A program made the position numbers and the translations under genes. 64,000 nt of DNA from Coprovicinus avistercoris (GTDB lineage Bacteria; Actinomycetota; Coriobacteriia; Coriobacteriales; Atopobiaceae): assembly GCA_018714895.1 (NCBI GenBank), contig DVMQ01000011.1, forward strand, positions 55,468 through 119,467, in the 5' to 3' direction. Numbering within the stretch: the stretch's first letter is position 1; every line of letters starts with the position of its first letter. Below the pieces are notes generated by a model. It was not told the origin of the DNA. It worked only from the letters and a program-made list of their open reading frames with translations, and ran no database searches. This document shows, in pieces, positions 43,080 to 52,539 of this stretch.

Positions 43080-45023
43080 ATGGCTGGCAAGCACTTCAAG
43101 GCGAGTGGACCATCGCCAAGTAAGGCACCTGTCTCGCGCGCACGTCGTCAAGCTCCCACTACAAGCATTCCATACGGCATAAACAGCACAGGTGCCAACC
43201 CCTACACTTCTAGCAGCAATACCAACGCCCCTCGTCCGCATAAAGGCAAGCGCATTGCCCTTATCGTTGTAGGAGTCTTGCTTGCGCTCATCGTAGTGTG
43301 CGGCGTAAGTGGCTTTATGTTGTATAGCTCGGCACAGCGCGTTATGGCAGACGCACAAATTGTGATGGATACGGGCAGCGGCATGACCGAACGTCTCAAG
43401 CAAGGCGATTCTCAGGGTCTTGCGCAAGACGCACAGACAATCGCGGATGCCGCTGGCCGCATGAACGATGAGGTGAGCAGCCCTCTCTGGACAGTCGCTT
43501 CGTTTATGCCCGTTGTGGGCGGAGACGTCCGCGCTGCAGTTGAGCTTGTTGGTGTGCTGGACGATGTTTCTTCCGGCGCTATTGTGCCTATAACCAATGA
43601 CCTTGCCTCCGCAGATATTGGCAAGCTCATTGATAATGGCGCAATTAATGTGAATGCCATCTCGACCCTGGCAACATCTGTATCCAATGCTAGCTCTGTT
43701 ATTGAGCAGGCTTGTATTGACGTAGAAGCGATTGGTCCCACCAATATTCCGCAGGTAACTGAGCTGGTAAACACCGCTAAAACCGCCTGTTCTTCCATCG
43801 ATACCGGGATCGATGCCTTTAATAAAATTGCACCCTACTTGCCACAGATGCTCGGTGCAAATGGACAAACCCGCAATTATCTTCTGATGGCAGAGAATAA
43901 CGTTGAGCTTCGTGCTACCGGTGGCGGCCCCGGCTCTTGGGGCGTTTTAAGCGTTACCGATGGCAAAATGTCGCTTGGACAGTTTGTCTCATCAGGAACA
44001 CTCCCCAACGGCGAAACGCTTCCTATTTCCACTGAGGAAGACACCCTCTTCAAAGCAGGGACCAGCTCCCACTTTGGCTCCGTCTCAATCGACTCATTTA
44101 TGACGCCCGACTTTGTTCGCGCCGCTCAAATGTCACGCGATATCTGGGCGTCCACCTATGGCAACGGCCAGCAGGTAGATGGCGTTATCGCTATTGACCC
44201 TGTATTCCTGCAGAGCGTTCTTGCTCTTACGGGAGGCACAACCCTTCCCGATGGAACGCAGGTAAATGGCGATAATGCAGCACAAGTTCTTATGCACGAT
44301 GTGTATTGGAATTATCCGGTTGATCAGCAGGACGCCATCTTCTCCGCTGTAGCAAGCAGCGCCTTCAGCCAGGTATTTGGCGATATTGGCGGCGCAGACA
44401 TCACCGGTTTGCTCACCGCTATGCAAGAGGGTATTGAGCAGGGACGCGTACTCATTTGGTTTGCCAACCCCGACGAGGAGGCTGTTGCCGAGAGCTTGGG
44501 GGCTTCGGGAGAGCTACCTACCGATCCAGCTATTCCAGTTGCAGGCATTTATCTCAACAACTACAGCTACTCTAAGATCGACTGGTACTTGGACATGCAA
44601 ACCCAGGTCGGACAACCTGTTGATAACAGCGACGGCTCACGTTCGTACCAGATTACCGTTACGCTTTCTAACACCATGACAGCGGAAGAGGAAGCTACGG
44701 CCCCTCAGTACGTTTCTGGTTATGCCACTGCAAAGCGTTCTGTTGGTGACATGGTATTCCGCCTGTATTTGTACGCTCCTGCTGGTGGATCCATTTCTGG
44801 TCAGAGCATTTCAGGCGGAGATCTTTCACTTCAAGATGCCTCTCACAATGGCCTGCAAGTAAGCTTTGGTCAGCTTCGCCTGCTTCCAGGTGAGACCTGC
44901 ACGGTAACCTATACCGTAACCACATCCCCAGAAGCTGCCGGTGCAGACCTAGCCCTCCGTGTAACACCAACTGCTCAAAACAACGGCAGCAATGGTGCAA
45001 GCCCAGTTGCTACAACGGCGTAG
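43080..45023 (+). CDS. DUF4012 family membrane-anchored extracellular protein
   Basis: 647 residues. A 56-residue basic, Ser/Pro-rich cytoplasmic tail, one membrane helix (IALIVVGVLLALIVVCGVSG, about 59-78), then a helical extracellular region and the DUF4012 domain with NYLLMAENNVELRATGGGPG and VDGVIAIDPVFLQSVLALTG. The C-terminal part is beta-rich (SYQITVTLSNTMTAEEEA). The family is common in actinobacteria and is often near exopolysaccharide or cell-wall genes; no reaction is known. The start follows GAAAGGA. It converges with the polysaccharide locus across a shared terminator. Confidence 0.88.
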   Translation: MAGKHFKASGPSPSKAPVSRARRQAPTTSIPYGINSTGANPYTSSSNTNAPRPHKGKRIALIVVGVLLALIVVCGVSGFMLYSSAQRVMADAQIVMDTGSGMTERLKQGDSQGLAQDAQTIADAAGRMNDEVSSPLWTVASFMPVVGGDVRAAVELVGVLDDVSSGAIVPITNDLASADIGKLIDNGAINVNAISTLATSVSNASSVIEQACIDVEAIGPTNIPQVTELVNTAKTACSSIDTGIDAFNKIAPYLPQMLGANGQTRNYLLMAENNVELRATGGGPGSWGVLSVTDGKMSLGQFVSSGTLPNGETLPISTEEDTLFKAGTSSHFGSVSIDSFMTPDFVRAAQMSRDIWASTYGNGQQVDGVIAIDPVFLQSVLALTGGTTLPDGTQVNGDNAAQVLMHDVYWNYPVDQQDAIFSAVASSAFSQVFGDIGGADITGLLTAMQEGIEQGRVLIWFANPDEEAVAESLGASGELPTDPAIPVAGIYLNNYSYSKIDWYLDMQTQVGQPVDNSDGSRSYQITVTLSNTMTAEEEATAPQYVSGYATAKRSVGDMVFRLYLYAPAGGSISGQSISGGDLSLQDASHNGLQVSFGQLRLLPGETCTVTYTVTTSPEAAGADLALRVTPTAQNNGSNGASPVATTA

Positions 45024-45048
45024 AAAACAACGCACAATTACTGTTGCA

Positions 45049-45082
45049 AAAAGGCGCATCCATTGGATGCGCCTTTTATTTT
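45049..45082. terminator. Bidirectional intrinsic terminator
   Basis: A 13-bp stem AAAAGGCGCATCC/GGATGCGCCTTTT (45049-45061 with 45065-45077) with a three-base loop and T-rich flanks on both strands. It serves the DUF4012 gene and the convergent polysaccharide operon. Confidence 0.93.
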
Positions 45083-45102
45083 GTTTGGGAGCTCACCTGT
45101 GG

Positions 45103-46422
45103 TCACGAGCTTATGCACTTTGATTTATTAGAAAAGGCGTTTATCAGTAGAGCGACGATAAGTATTGCAGCAAATACAGAAACCGCCTGGTTTCGCCATG
45201 TAAACCACGCATGAATAAAGCAGTGGTTAGCCGTCACAAAGAACCAGGCATAAGGGATTGCAGCTGTTACGATAAGACCTAGCAGTGGAACAACACTGAA
45301 ACCCTTGCAGGCTCTTCGATTCTTGATGAGATACAGTACAACTGCCAGCAGGCCAATAAGGACTATGCCGCGCGCCCAGCCCGGCAACAAGAGTTGTACA
45401 TTATCGGAAATGGCCTGAGAACGAGAGAAGTTGACCAAACCTCCTGCGTTGGAAGTATATGTGCTCGATCGAACAAATAGTTGATGAATTGCATCACTAA
45501 ACACATTCCAATCAAGTGCCAAACTAGCTAGCGCCCATTTTGTCACCCAGAGAAGAATATATCCGGCTCCCCAAGCAATTGCGCTACACACGATAAGAAG
45601 CGTCATCTGTTTAATGTCTTTCGCCCAATCTTCACCTGCGTGAAGATAGATAAACAATGCCAAGGGCAGCCCAAGTGAAACCACGGGTGTACAGAGAAAA
45701 TCGAGAAAGACCGTAATTGCTCCTGCATAGAACATGCAAAGCGGGAAGCAGCCAAAAGATGCTGTTGTAACTTTTAACAACCGATTATCGTGTGTGTAGT
45801 CATAGACAACTAACAGCATGAAAACCAGGGCAACCATAAACGAGAACCATAAGGACATGGAAAAACAAACCACCGGATAAGAGAAGCACGCCATCATAGC
45901 TGCAAAGCCCACGGAGGCTATTGCTGAATTACGGCGTGCGCGGGTTATAAGAGCCACTACACCTGCAATAGTTGCTGTCATGGATGCAAACAAGACCATA
46001 CGAATCTGCTGTAAGTTAAGAATGGCAAGTAAAGGCCTAATAACAACAAGCCAGCCGTGCCAATAACGCGGATAGGAAGAGATGTAGCCAGACTTCCCTT
46101 GACCGGCGTAAGAATTGAGGTCTGAAAGGGGGTCGCCAGTAGAGGAATGCTGATATCCAGCAAAGGTACTCTCAAGCAATGAACCATTATTGGTGTAGGC
46201 GATATTCACCATAATGGCATTCGTATAGTTGTCTAGCTCCCAATGTTTATCATAGCCACCAAGCAGAAAAGGATATGTTCCCTCAGCTTGCAGCGTCTCA
46301 TTAGACTCGTAAACGTTTTCGCGCATGAGACTCCGTGGAACAAACCCGGAAGCTATTACCAGCAGTGTAAAAACAATTGTGCATAAAACAAATGCACGTA
46401 CAAAACTTTTTATGGTTTTCAA
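45103..46422 (-). CDS. Polytopic membrane protein of unknown function in the polysaccharide locus
   Basis: 439 residues with about nine or ten membrane helices and one long extracytoplasmic loop after helix 1 (about residues 30-115) holding YPFLLGGYDKHWELDNYTNAIM and SSYPRYWHGW, both in parts. Many aromatic residues and the conserved-looking D/N/H set recall GT-C glycosyltransferases or oligosaccharide-processing enzymes, but no signature is complete. It is the last gene of the polysaccharide operon, 53 bases after the FrhB-like gene. I do not recognise a named family. Confidence 0.75.
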   Translation of the reverse strand: MKTIKSFVRAFVLCTIVFTLLVIASGFVPRSLMRENVYESNETLQAEGTYPFLLGGYDKHWELDNYTNAIMVNIAYTNNGSLLESTFAGYQHSSTGDPLSDLNSYAGQGKSGYISSYPRYWHGWLVVIRPLLAILNLQQIRMVLFASMTATIAGVVALITRARRNSAIASVGFAAMMACFSYPVVCFSMSLWFSFMVALVFMLLVVYDYTHDNRLLKVTTASFGCFPLCMFYAGAITVFLDFLCTPVVSLGLPLALFIYLHAGEDWAKDIKQMTLLIVCSAIAWGAGYILLWVTKWALASLALDWNVFSDAIHQLFVRSSTYTSNAGGLVNFSRSQAISDNVQLLLPGWARGIVLIGLLAVVLYLIKNRRACKGFSVVPLLGLIVTAAIPYAWFFVTANHCFIHAWFTWRNQAVSVFAAILIVALLINAFSNKSKCISS

Positions 46423-46475
46423 GATATGTCCTAAAGATATAGCTCCAATAGCAACTATTGATCCTAGTACATAAC

Positions 46476-47780
46476 TTACAGTCTTAATTGCTTGCCCACT
46501 GCTTTAATTACATGTTTAACGGAAACCGGAAAGAGCTTACCTACTCTTCTGCGTAGATTCTGCTTCCGTTTAGCCCTGAGCCACAAATGTTCAACTTCAT
46601 CCCATCCGCCATGCTCAAACGCCCTAAGCCAGTCAGCACGATCTTTGGGAAGCGCTGCAGGCGCTTTGAGTTGCGCATTTTGTGCAGCAACCGCTTCAAA
46701 CGGAACTTGTTCCATTTTCAGCTGAGACCCTAGTTTTTCAAGCCATTCAGAGCCACGATCACTATTAACTAAAACACACGACACGCCGGCAAAGAGACTG
46801 AAGGGGCCGCCATTACCCTCTAACAACTCAGGACATTGCTCTTCGATGCCCCAAAAATCCCCAATGGTCAGATCAGCAGGTCGTTTTCGTCCCGCAAAAG
46901 GACAGTGATAACAGCTCTCACGAAGTGTTTTGAGAGCTAGGAATGCATCGTAATAGCTGGACTGGTCCGAAGGAATAAATTTCTCAGAGCCATCTGAGAA
47001 AACCAGCTCCAATTGAAGAGAGTTCGACCAACCATCCCGCTTTGGTCGAAAACGCGCATCCACAACCTCAGAGTTGTTAGCATACTTTTGTTTAACCTCT
47101 GCAAGATAGCTCTGCAGCATCTTTTGGTTCGGCACGCCATGACAAACCAAATCGATTGTCACAAGATGAGATGAAGCCCAAAGCTTTTCTCCTAAATACC
47201 CACGTAAACCTGCAATTTGACATGGAGTACCCGAGAAAAGAACATTATGTCCATCCTTTATATACTGCTTCACCTTCGGATAAACCGAGGACATGTCGCT
47301 CTGAACATACTTCGACCCAAGCAAAGCAGGGAGATCCGCCTTGTCATCCACCACATGATGAGCGGCGTATAGCAAGCCATTGCAATTGTCGTATCTACAT
47401 CCGACTACTACCCCACCCTGCTCGAGCATGGCACGAGCCATTGCACCAAAGATTCCTCCTGATGCAGAGTATTTTATCTGAGTGCTCGATGTTGCTGCAG
47501 CATATGCATTGCCAGCACTTTCAGACACCAATGCATGTTGATACCCACACACTTGTTTGCATCGGCCACACCGTATACAAAGCGCCTCATCTATTTGAGG
47601 ATAAATGTATCCGCAGCCATCTTCATGGAGTGAGATTGCCTGTACCGGGCAGGCAGCTGCACATGCTCCACAGCCACAGCATTGTTCTGGCGATGAAAAT
47701 AAGACCGGCACAGATGGATCTTTGTGAGTGTTGTAAGAAGTGTCTGCCATAGTGTTTTCGTCAGACAAACGGGTATCCAT
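46476..47780 (-). CDS. FrhB-like coenzyme F420 hydrogenase/dehydrogenase beta-subunit family protein
   Basis: 434 residues. An N-terminal 2[4Fe-4S] ferredoxin module (CCGCGACAAACP and CIRCGRCKQVCG, residues about 34-79), then the FrhB N- and C-terminal domains: YSASGGIFGAMARAML, VLFSGTPCQIAGLRGYL and DLVCHGVPN, with further cysteines in SCYHCPF and DFWGI. The family uses a flavin to pass electrons from ferredoxin-type clusters to a substrate. In polysaccharide loci it is often next to a pyruvyltransferase, as here, so it may reduce or modify a sugar or polyprenyl intermediate. This role is inferred, since F420 use is not supported by any neighbour. Confidence 0.88.
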   Translation of the reverse strand: MDTRLSDENTMADTSYNTHKDPSVPVLFSSPEQCCGCGACAAACPVQAISLHEDGCGYIYPQIDEALCIRCGRCKQVCGYQHALVSESAGNAYAAATSSTQIKYSASGGIFGAMARAMLEQGGVVVGCRYDNCNGLLYAAHHVVDDKADLPALLGSKYVQSDMSSVYPKVKQYIKDGHNVLFSGTPCQIAGLRGYLGEKLWASSHLVTIDLVCHGVPNQKMLQSYLAEVKQKYANNSEVVDARFRPKRDGWSNSLQLELVFSDGSEKFIPSDQSSYYDAFLALKTLRESCYHCPFAGRKRPADLTIGDFWGIEEQCPELLEGNGGPFSLFAGVSCVLVNSDRGSEWLEKLGSQLKMEQVPFEAVAAQNAQLKAPAALPKDRADWLRAFEHGGWDEVEHLWLRAKRKQNLRRRVGKLFPVSVKHVIKAVGKQLRL

Positions 47781-47785
47781 GGCCT

Positions 47786-49216
47786 TTATCCCGCCCTTTT
47801 ATTGCGAATCACTTGTTGTACCAACACAAGCATGCGAATAATAACGGCCCTGTTGGCAATAAAGAAAAATCCAGCGGCAATTACAACTCCGGCAAGCAGT
47901 AACAGCACTCCTCTTGTAGAGGCATATACATAAAAGCAAACCAGCGTTGCAGCGAGGCAAAGAAGTGTTGCAAACTGTTCGCGACGATTTTCGCTCAGGG
48001 CGGCATATGCCCGAACCTTTATCCGGCGATACTCGTTCACCACAAACATTGCTGCAATTGTTGCAAAGCTTGCACCGTACAGCCCAAAGTGAGGAATAAG
48101 AACTAGGTTAAGAACTAAGCAGAGTGCAGCTGAGGCAATGGTGGTTGTGCCCATAACCTTTGTATCTTTATGAGCAGTAAAAATACCGCCATAAAAGCCA
48201 GAAATATTGCTGAAGTAGGTAGCCAACAAAAGGATGGGGACATACAAAATGCCCTCATGGTATTGCCAATCGATAAGCAGATCATAAACAAAAGGCATGA
48301 GAGCAATCATGACCATAACAACGCCCATCATAAAGCGGCGAATTGCCTGATAGATTGCATCATAGAAAGCAACTTCATCGCCCTCGTCATTAAGAGCTCG
48401 CGCTGAGCTTTCTTTCCACGATTGATAAAAGAAGCCGTACACCTGATCCATGACGTTGGGGAATTTATACGCAACTGCATAAAGACCTGCCGGTGCTGGA
48501 CCAAGCGAAGCCATAATGACCAAACGATCCAACATGTTCATAATCGTCCAAGACACTTTGTTTGGAATCAGCGGGATCGAATACTTCAAAAGACGCGTCA
48601 TGTAGTCGCGATTGAGTCCGCTCAAGTCTATAAATCGCCACACACGACAACGTAGGGCAAAGAGTAATGACATACCTCCCTGAGCAATTACCGTTGCAGA
48701 GAGCATGCCAATAACGCCCCACCCAAAGACTGCAATAAACAGAACGTTTAAAACAATCGTAAGAGCACTGGCGAGGAAATTAATAAGCGCATAGCTGGTA
48801 GTGTCTCCGAAACCACGGAGCAAGGCAGACACCATCTGCAAAGCCACACCAGCATACACAAGGCCAACAATCCACCAGAAGCTTTCTGGATGGAAGGTGA
48901 GTTCAAGCACACCCATAAGAGCTGCAAAGAGAATACAGCCTAGCCCTAAAACTCCCACACTGGCAGTAACGGCTTGACGACGATCGCTTTCTGTTTTGCA
49001 GTCTATAAGGAAGCGAAAGAGCGCCTCGTCCATAAGAAGCGAGGCAACTGGGACGCAGAATAGAGCAATCGTGTTGAGGTAATCTACTGCACCATACTCA
49101 GCAGGCGCAAGAACCGTAGTATAAAGCGGCAGCAGGAGGAACTGCACCAGTTTGGTTGCCATGCCTCCAACTGCAATAATGCCCGTATTTTTAACTAGTC
49201 GCTTTGCTTCATTCAT
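47786..49216 (-). CDS. Polysaccharide flippase (Wzx-like, MATE/PST superfamily)
   Basis: 476 residues with about 14 membrane helices. It begins AKRLVKNTGIIAVGGMATKL, a typical Wzx start, and continues with PLYTTVLAPAEYGAVDYL. It would flip undecaprenyl-linked repeat units across the membrane. It lies between the FrhB-like gene (5 bases) and the pyruvyltransferase gene (9 bases) in a tightly packed operon. A second, unrelated flippase is at 55697-56986. Confidence 0.92.
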   Translation of the reverse strand: MNEAKRLVKNTGIIAVGGMATKLVQFLLLPLYTTVLAPAEYGAVDYLNTIALFCVPVASLLMDEALFRFLIDCKTESDRRQAVTASVGVLGLGCILFAALMGVLELTFHPESFWWIVGLVYAGVALQMVSALLRGFGDTTSYALINFLASALTIVLNVLFIAVFGWGVIGMLSATVIAQGGMSLLFALRCRVWRFIDLSGLNRDYMTRLLKYSIPLIPNKVSWTIMNMLDRLVIMASLGPAPAGLYAVAYKFPNVMDQVYGFFYQSWKESSARALNDEGDEVAFYDAIYQAIRRFMMGVVMVMIALMPFVYDLLIDWQYHEGILYVPILLLATYFSNISGFYGGIFTAHKDTKVMGTTTIASAALCLVLNLVLIPHFGLYGASFATIAAMFVVNEYRRIKVRAYAALSENRREQFATLLCLAATLVCFYVYASTRGVLLLLAGVVIAAGFFFIANRAVIIRMLVLVQQVIRNKRAG

Positions 49217-49225
49217 AGATCAATC

Positions 49226-50329
49226 TTACCCTACGAGTGCTTTTTCAAGGAAGCCAAGCGAGTTCGCTCGCATCTTATCCAAATGCTGTGCAACGTCTCT
49301 GACTGGCGTTGGCTGTTTCAGCAGAGACCCATCTGACAAATGGTCGGAAGCATCAAATGAAGCGAGCAGCTCTTTCATTCGGGAGCCACTGCGCTGTGTT
49401 GCAAACGTCTGAAATGACTGACCAAACAAAAGAGAAAAAACCGTTGCATGAAAAGAGTTGGTAAGCACCGCCGCACTTCTCTGCAGCACTTGTAGAAACT
49501 CTGCAGGTCCAATGCCATACAAATTGACTGCCTTTACCCCATCAAAAGCAAGCGGACGGCGCGATACATATGCAATGTCCAGTCCCATTTCTCGGGCAAG
49601 CTTTGCGCCATAGGAGACCATTTCATCGTTTCGCTCAAGCATATAGACAAAGAGCTTGTCGTCAAAAGAAATCGAATCGACCCTGGTGCTCTCAGCAAGC
49701 AATGCAGCATAATCTTCTGCATCGAGTAAGAGCGTTGGATCAAGACATATCTGAATCGGCATGGGAGAAAGCGGCTGGAAAAGAGGGGCTGTTGTTTCTT
49801 CACGCACCGAAATTGCCGCAAAGTGAGAAAGCCAATTTTTTATGAGCTCGCGCTCGTGCTCACCAAAGTATTCTGGAGCAAATGAGGTGTGAGAAAGGCT
49901 TGGAGCATACGCAATTCGCCGAGCATCTTGGGCAAAGTCCAAAAAGTAAGGTCCCACCGGTCCACGTGTACAATCCAAGTTCCAAATTTGATCGCTTCCG
50001 CAGATAAAGCAATCAAACTGTTTGGGCAACTCAGAAGCCATGCGCACTTCATCCTGCACACCATAGCGAGCGGTAGGATCAAGCTCTGTAGCTATAAAAG
50101 ACTCAAAAGCCTGACTGCGACGTCGCTGGCGCGGATACAGTGCGATACTCGCCGCAAAAGCATGCAAAGAGTATGTCTGAATGAGTCGATACTGGTCAAA
50201 ATCTGCGCCGCGATAATCGACTATCTGCACCTCACGGCCCATGTGTTCAAGCTTGCGTTTAAGCGCCCATGCCTGAAGCACTGAGCCAAAATTGTATGCA
50301 CAATGAAACGTAACAATTCCTATTCTCAT
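49226..50329 (-). CDS. Polysaccharide pyruvyl transferase family protein
   Basis: 367 residues of the CsaB/PssM-like family (PF04230). It begins MRIGIVTFHCAYNFGSVLQA, has DQYRLIQTYSLHAF and FICGSDQIWNLDCTRG, and ends with the VLTNSFHATVFSLLFGQSF motif common in these enzymes. It transfers pyruvate from phosphoenolpyruvate to a sugar, giving an acidic ketal on the glycan. Its stop overlaps nothing, and its start overlaps the preceding glycosyltransferase gene by 4 bases. Confidence 0.9.
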   Translation of the reverse strand: MRIGIVTFHCAYNFGSVLQAWALKRKLEHMGREVQIVDYRGADFDQYRLIQTYSLHAFAASIALYPRQRRRSQAFESFIATELDPTARYGVQDEVRMASELPKQFDCFICGSDQIWNLDCTRGPVGPYFLDFAQDARRIAYAPSLSHTSFAPEYFGEHERELIKNWLSHFAAISVREETTAPLFQPLSPMPIQICLDPTLLLDAEDYAALLAESTRVDSISFDDKLFVYMLERNDEMVSYGAKLAREMGLDIAYVSRRPLAFDGVKAVNLYGIGPAEFLQVLQRSAAVLTNSFHATVFSLLFGQSFQTFATQRSGSRMKELLASFDASDHLSDGSLLKQPTPVRDVAQHLDKMRANSLGFLEKALVG

Positions 50330-51495
50330 TGCTCGCTTCGTGCCTCTCTATAGATATGCCAGGCCGTCGTTAGTTTAATACTCCCAGCTTCTTTTACGAG
50401 CGCTGTGCAGGCGAGACACCAAAGCTCATAGCGATATTCGCGAAGCGCTCGTTCGAGATCGCGCCAGGCACCCTTATGTGTTGTCTGCACTCCCTGCAGC
50501 TCCTCAAGTGAAGCCATCAAATCACAGCACGCTGAAAATAATGCCTTACGTTCGGAATTGGTTAGAAATGTTGTGCGTCCCATCAGCAGTGGACCGAGGA
50601 GCCATATAAAACGATCCCAGTCTTGTTGACCGTATACAATCCCTAAATCATGACGCCAAGAGATCATTTCTTGCATAGCCCAAAATGCATCGAGTGCCTT
50701 GGGATTTGAAGAGCTCGTCTCTACAATGGAGCCAGGTCTACTCCGATATAAATACCCTGCATCAGATATATCTTCCTCATGGAAGAGCGGATCTATACAG
50801 CAAGGTGTAATGAGGTCTTCATACCAACAGCCAACAGGAAAACGTAAGCGTTCCCATACTCCCCGTCGATATAAGCGTCCCCATGGAGCCATGTTGGTGC
50901 GCTGAGATTCTCCTAATTTGCCTACCGTGCCATCCTCGGACATTGAGCGCCACAGAGATCCGACAATGTCACAATCTCCTGCCTGAGCTCGCTCATAGAG
51001 CGCCGCAAGATGACCAGGCGCAAGCATGTCATCGGAATCAACAAAGGCAAGCCAGCGGCCATGTGCATGTGCAATGCCCGTATTACGCGCAGATGAAAGT
51101 CCGCCATTTTTCTGGCATATAACTCTCAAGCGGCTGTCAGAAAACGAACGAACGATTTCTTCAGACCCATCTCGAGAACCATCGATAACCACGATGACCT
51201 CAAAGGAAGCATCCAGCTTCTGTAAAAGCACTGATTCCAAACAAGAACCCACGTACTTCTCAACGTTGTAAACCGGAATAATCACACTTATATCGAGAGA
51301 AGCCTCGGGAAGCAGTGTAAGCTCCACACGAATATTTTGAGGTCGCGGAGAGACGCTTTCGAGCTGTTCACATGCATCCAAAACATGAGTTGGATCTTCT
51401 GCCAATGCACGGGATTTTAAATGTGCATACACGGGACCAGAAAGAATCACCGAATGAAAGAGGTTTTTGATAGCTTCTTTAATTGGCATGTGCAT
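50326..51495 (-). CDS. Glycosyltransferase family 2
   Basis: 389 residues. The GT-A fold begins near residue 68: VIIPVYNVEKYVGSCLESVL, DGSRDGSEEI, and the metal-binding FVDSDDMLAPGH. A C-terminal helical region (residues 270-389) follows. It adds a sugar to the repeat unit; donor and acceptor cannot be inferred. The start could be either of two Met codons two residues apart. It is coupled to the pyruvyltransferase gene by an ATGA-type overlap. Confidence 0.9.
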   Translation of the reverse strand: MHMPIKEAIKNLFHSVILSGPVYAHLKSRALAEDPTHVLDACEQLESVSPRPQNIRVELTLLPEASLDISVIIPVYNVEKYVGSCLESVLLQKLDASFEVIVVIDGSRDGSEEIVRSFSDSRLRVICQKNGGLSSARNTGIAHAHGRWLAFVDSDDMLAPGHLAALYERAQAGDCDIVGSLWRSMSEDGTVGKLGESQRTNMAPWGRLYRRGVWERLRFPVGCWYEDLITPCCIDPLFHEEDISDAGYLYRSRPGSIVETSSSNPKALDAFWAMQEMISWRHDLGIVYGQQDWDRFIWLLGPLLMGRTTFLTNSERKALFSACCDLMASLEELQGVQTTHKGAWRDLERALREYRYELWCLACTALVKEAGSIKLTTAWHIYREARSEQ

Positions 51496-51513
51496 ACCCC
51501 AGGTTCTTCGCGC

Positions 51514-52539
51514 CTATTTTGAGCGCATATCTCGAACGCGTTTAAGCAACTCAAAGGCACGAACTCGCCGCACTACCCGTCCCCATTGTCCTTTCTCAAG
51601 GGCCTCTATCTCCAGACGCTTATCCAGACGAAGGTCATGTTCCCATGAGCCAAACAAGCCAGCTTTTTTTGCATATGCTTGCATACGTTCAAGCTGCTCT
51701 ACCTGCATAGCATTCTCAAGACGTGAATTGACAAGCATATGCAATAAGTAACTGAGCTGCAAAAGGGCGCTCTTCCGCGCCTCTTGTAAATAGCTGTAAC
51801 CCCATGAAGAGGCATAGCGAATGAGTGCATCGAGCGCCACTGACAGATCTTTAAGCTGACGTGGCTTATAGCTACCTGTTGCACTGCCAGGATTGGGCCG
51901 GTAATAATAGAGCGGCTCATCCACATAGGAGAAGGTTTTTCCTCCGTCTATGATCGGCAAAACTTGCAGCAGATCTTCTGCATGCGTCAACCCTCGGAAC
52001 GGCGTGTAATCTGCTTTCACATCTGCAATTGCACGACGATAGCATTTGCTCCACAGGTTGTTATGACGACCTTTGCATATTTGCATCTTAAGAAGACCAT
52101 ACTGGTCCGCCGCGTAATAGCCAGCCGGCATACTCAGACGACTTGGATTAAACAATGCAAAAGAAGTCGCACGTGAAAAAGTAAATGTCAAAATATCTGG
52201 GTGATTTGCATCAATTTCGGCAGAAAGCAGCTCTAGCGCATCCGTTCGGAGCATATCGTCAGAATCGAGCGTAACAATATACTCTCCTCGAGCTGCCTGC
52301 AGTCCAACACGGCGCGCCAAGAGAAGCCCTTGGTTTTCCTGATGAATCACTCTTGCATAGGCATGCTGAGCAGCAAATTCATCACACATTTTGCCGGAGT
52401 TGTCTGTAGAACCATCGTCCACAAGCACCAGCTCAAAATTGCGATACGTCTGCTGTTCTACAGAATCTAGGCACTCTGAAAGAAAAGCACTGGTGTTATA
52501 CACCGGTGCAACAATTGAGAATCTCGGCTTACTAGACAT
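51514..52539 (-). CDS. Glycosyltransferase family 2
   Basis: 341 residues from the ATG at 52539 (MSSKPRFSIVAPVYN) after AAGGGAG. It contains DDGSTDNSGKMCDEF, ARRVGLQAARGEY and DSDDML, the standard GT2 donor and metal motifs, followed by about 100 helical residues. It overlaps the end of the polymerase gene by 8 bases, so the polymerase and transferase are coupled. Its sugar specificity is unknown. Confidence 0.9.
   Translation of the reverse strand: MSSKPRFSIVAPVYNTSAFLSECLDSVEQQTYRNFELVLVDDGSTDNSGKMCDEFAAQHAYARVIHQENQGLLLARRVGLQAARGEYIVTLDSDDMLRTDALELLSAEIDANHPDILTFTFSRATSFALFNPSRLSMPAGYYAADQYGLLKMQICKGRHNNLWSKCYRRAIADVKADYTPFRGLTHAEDLLQVLPIIDGGKTFSYVDEPLYYYRPNPGSATGSYKPRQLKDLSVALDALIRYASSWGYSYLQEARKSALLQLSYLLHMLVNSRLENAMQVEQLERMQAYAKKAGLFGSWEHDLRLDKRLEIEALEKGQWGRVVRRVRAFELLKRVRDMRSK

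Noticed and set aside
46476..47780. True F420-reducing hydrogenase beta subunit
   Set aside because: No hydrogenase subunits or F420 genes are nearby, and the position in a polysaccharide operon fits the FrhB-like family of unknown specificity.
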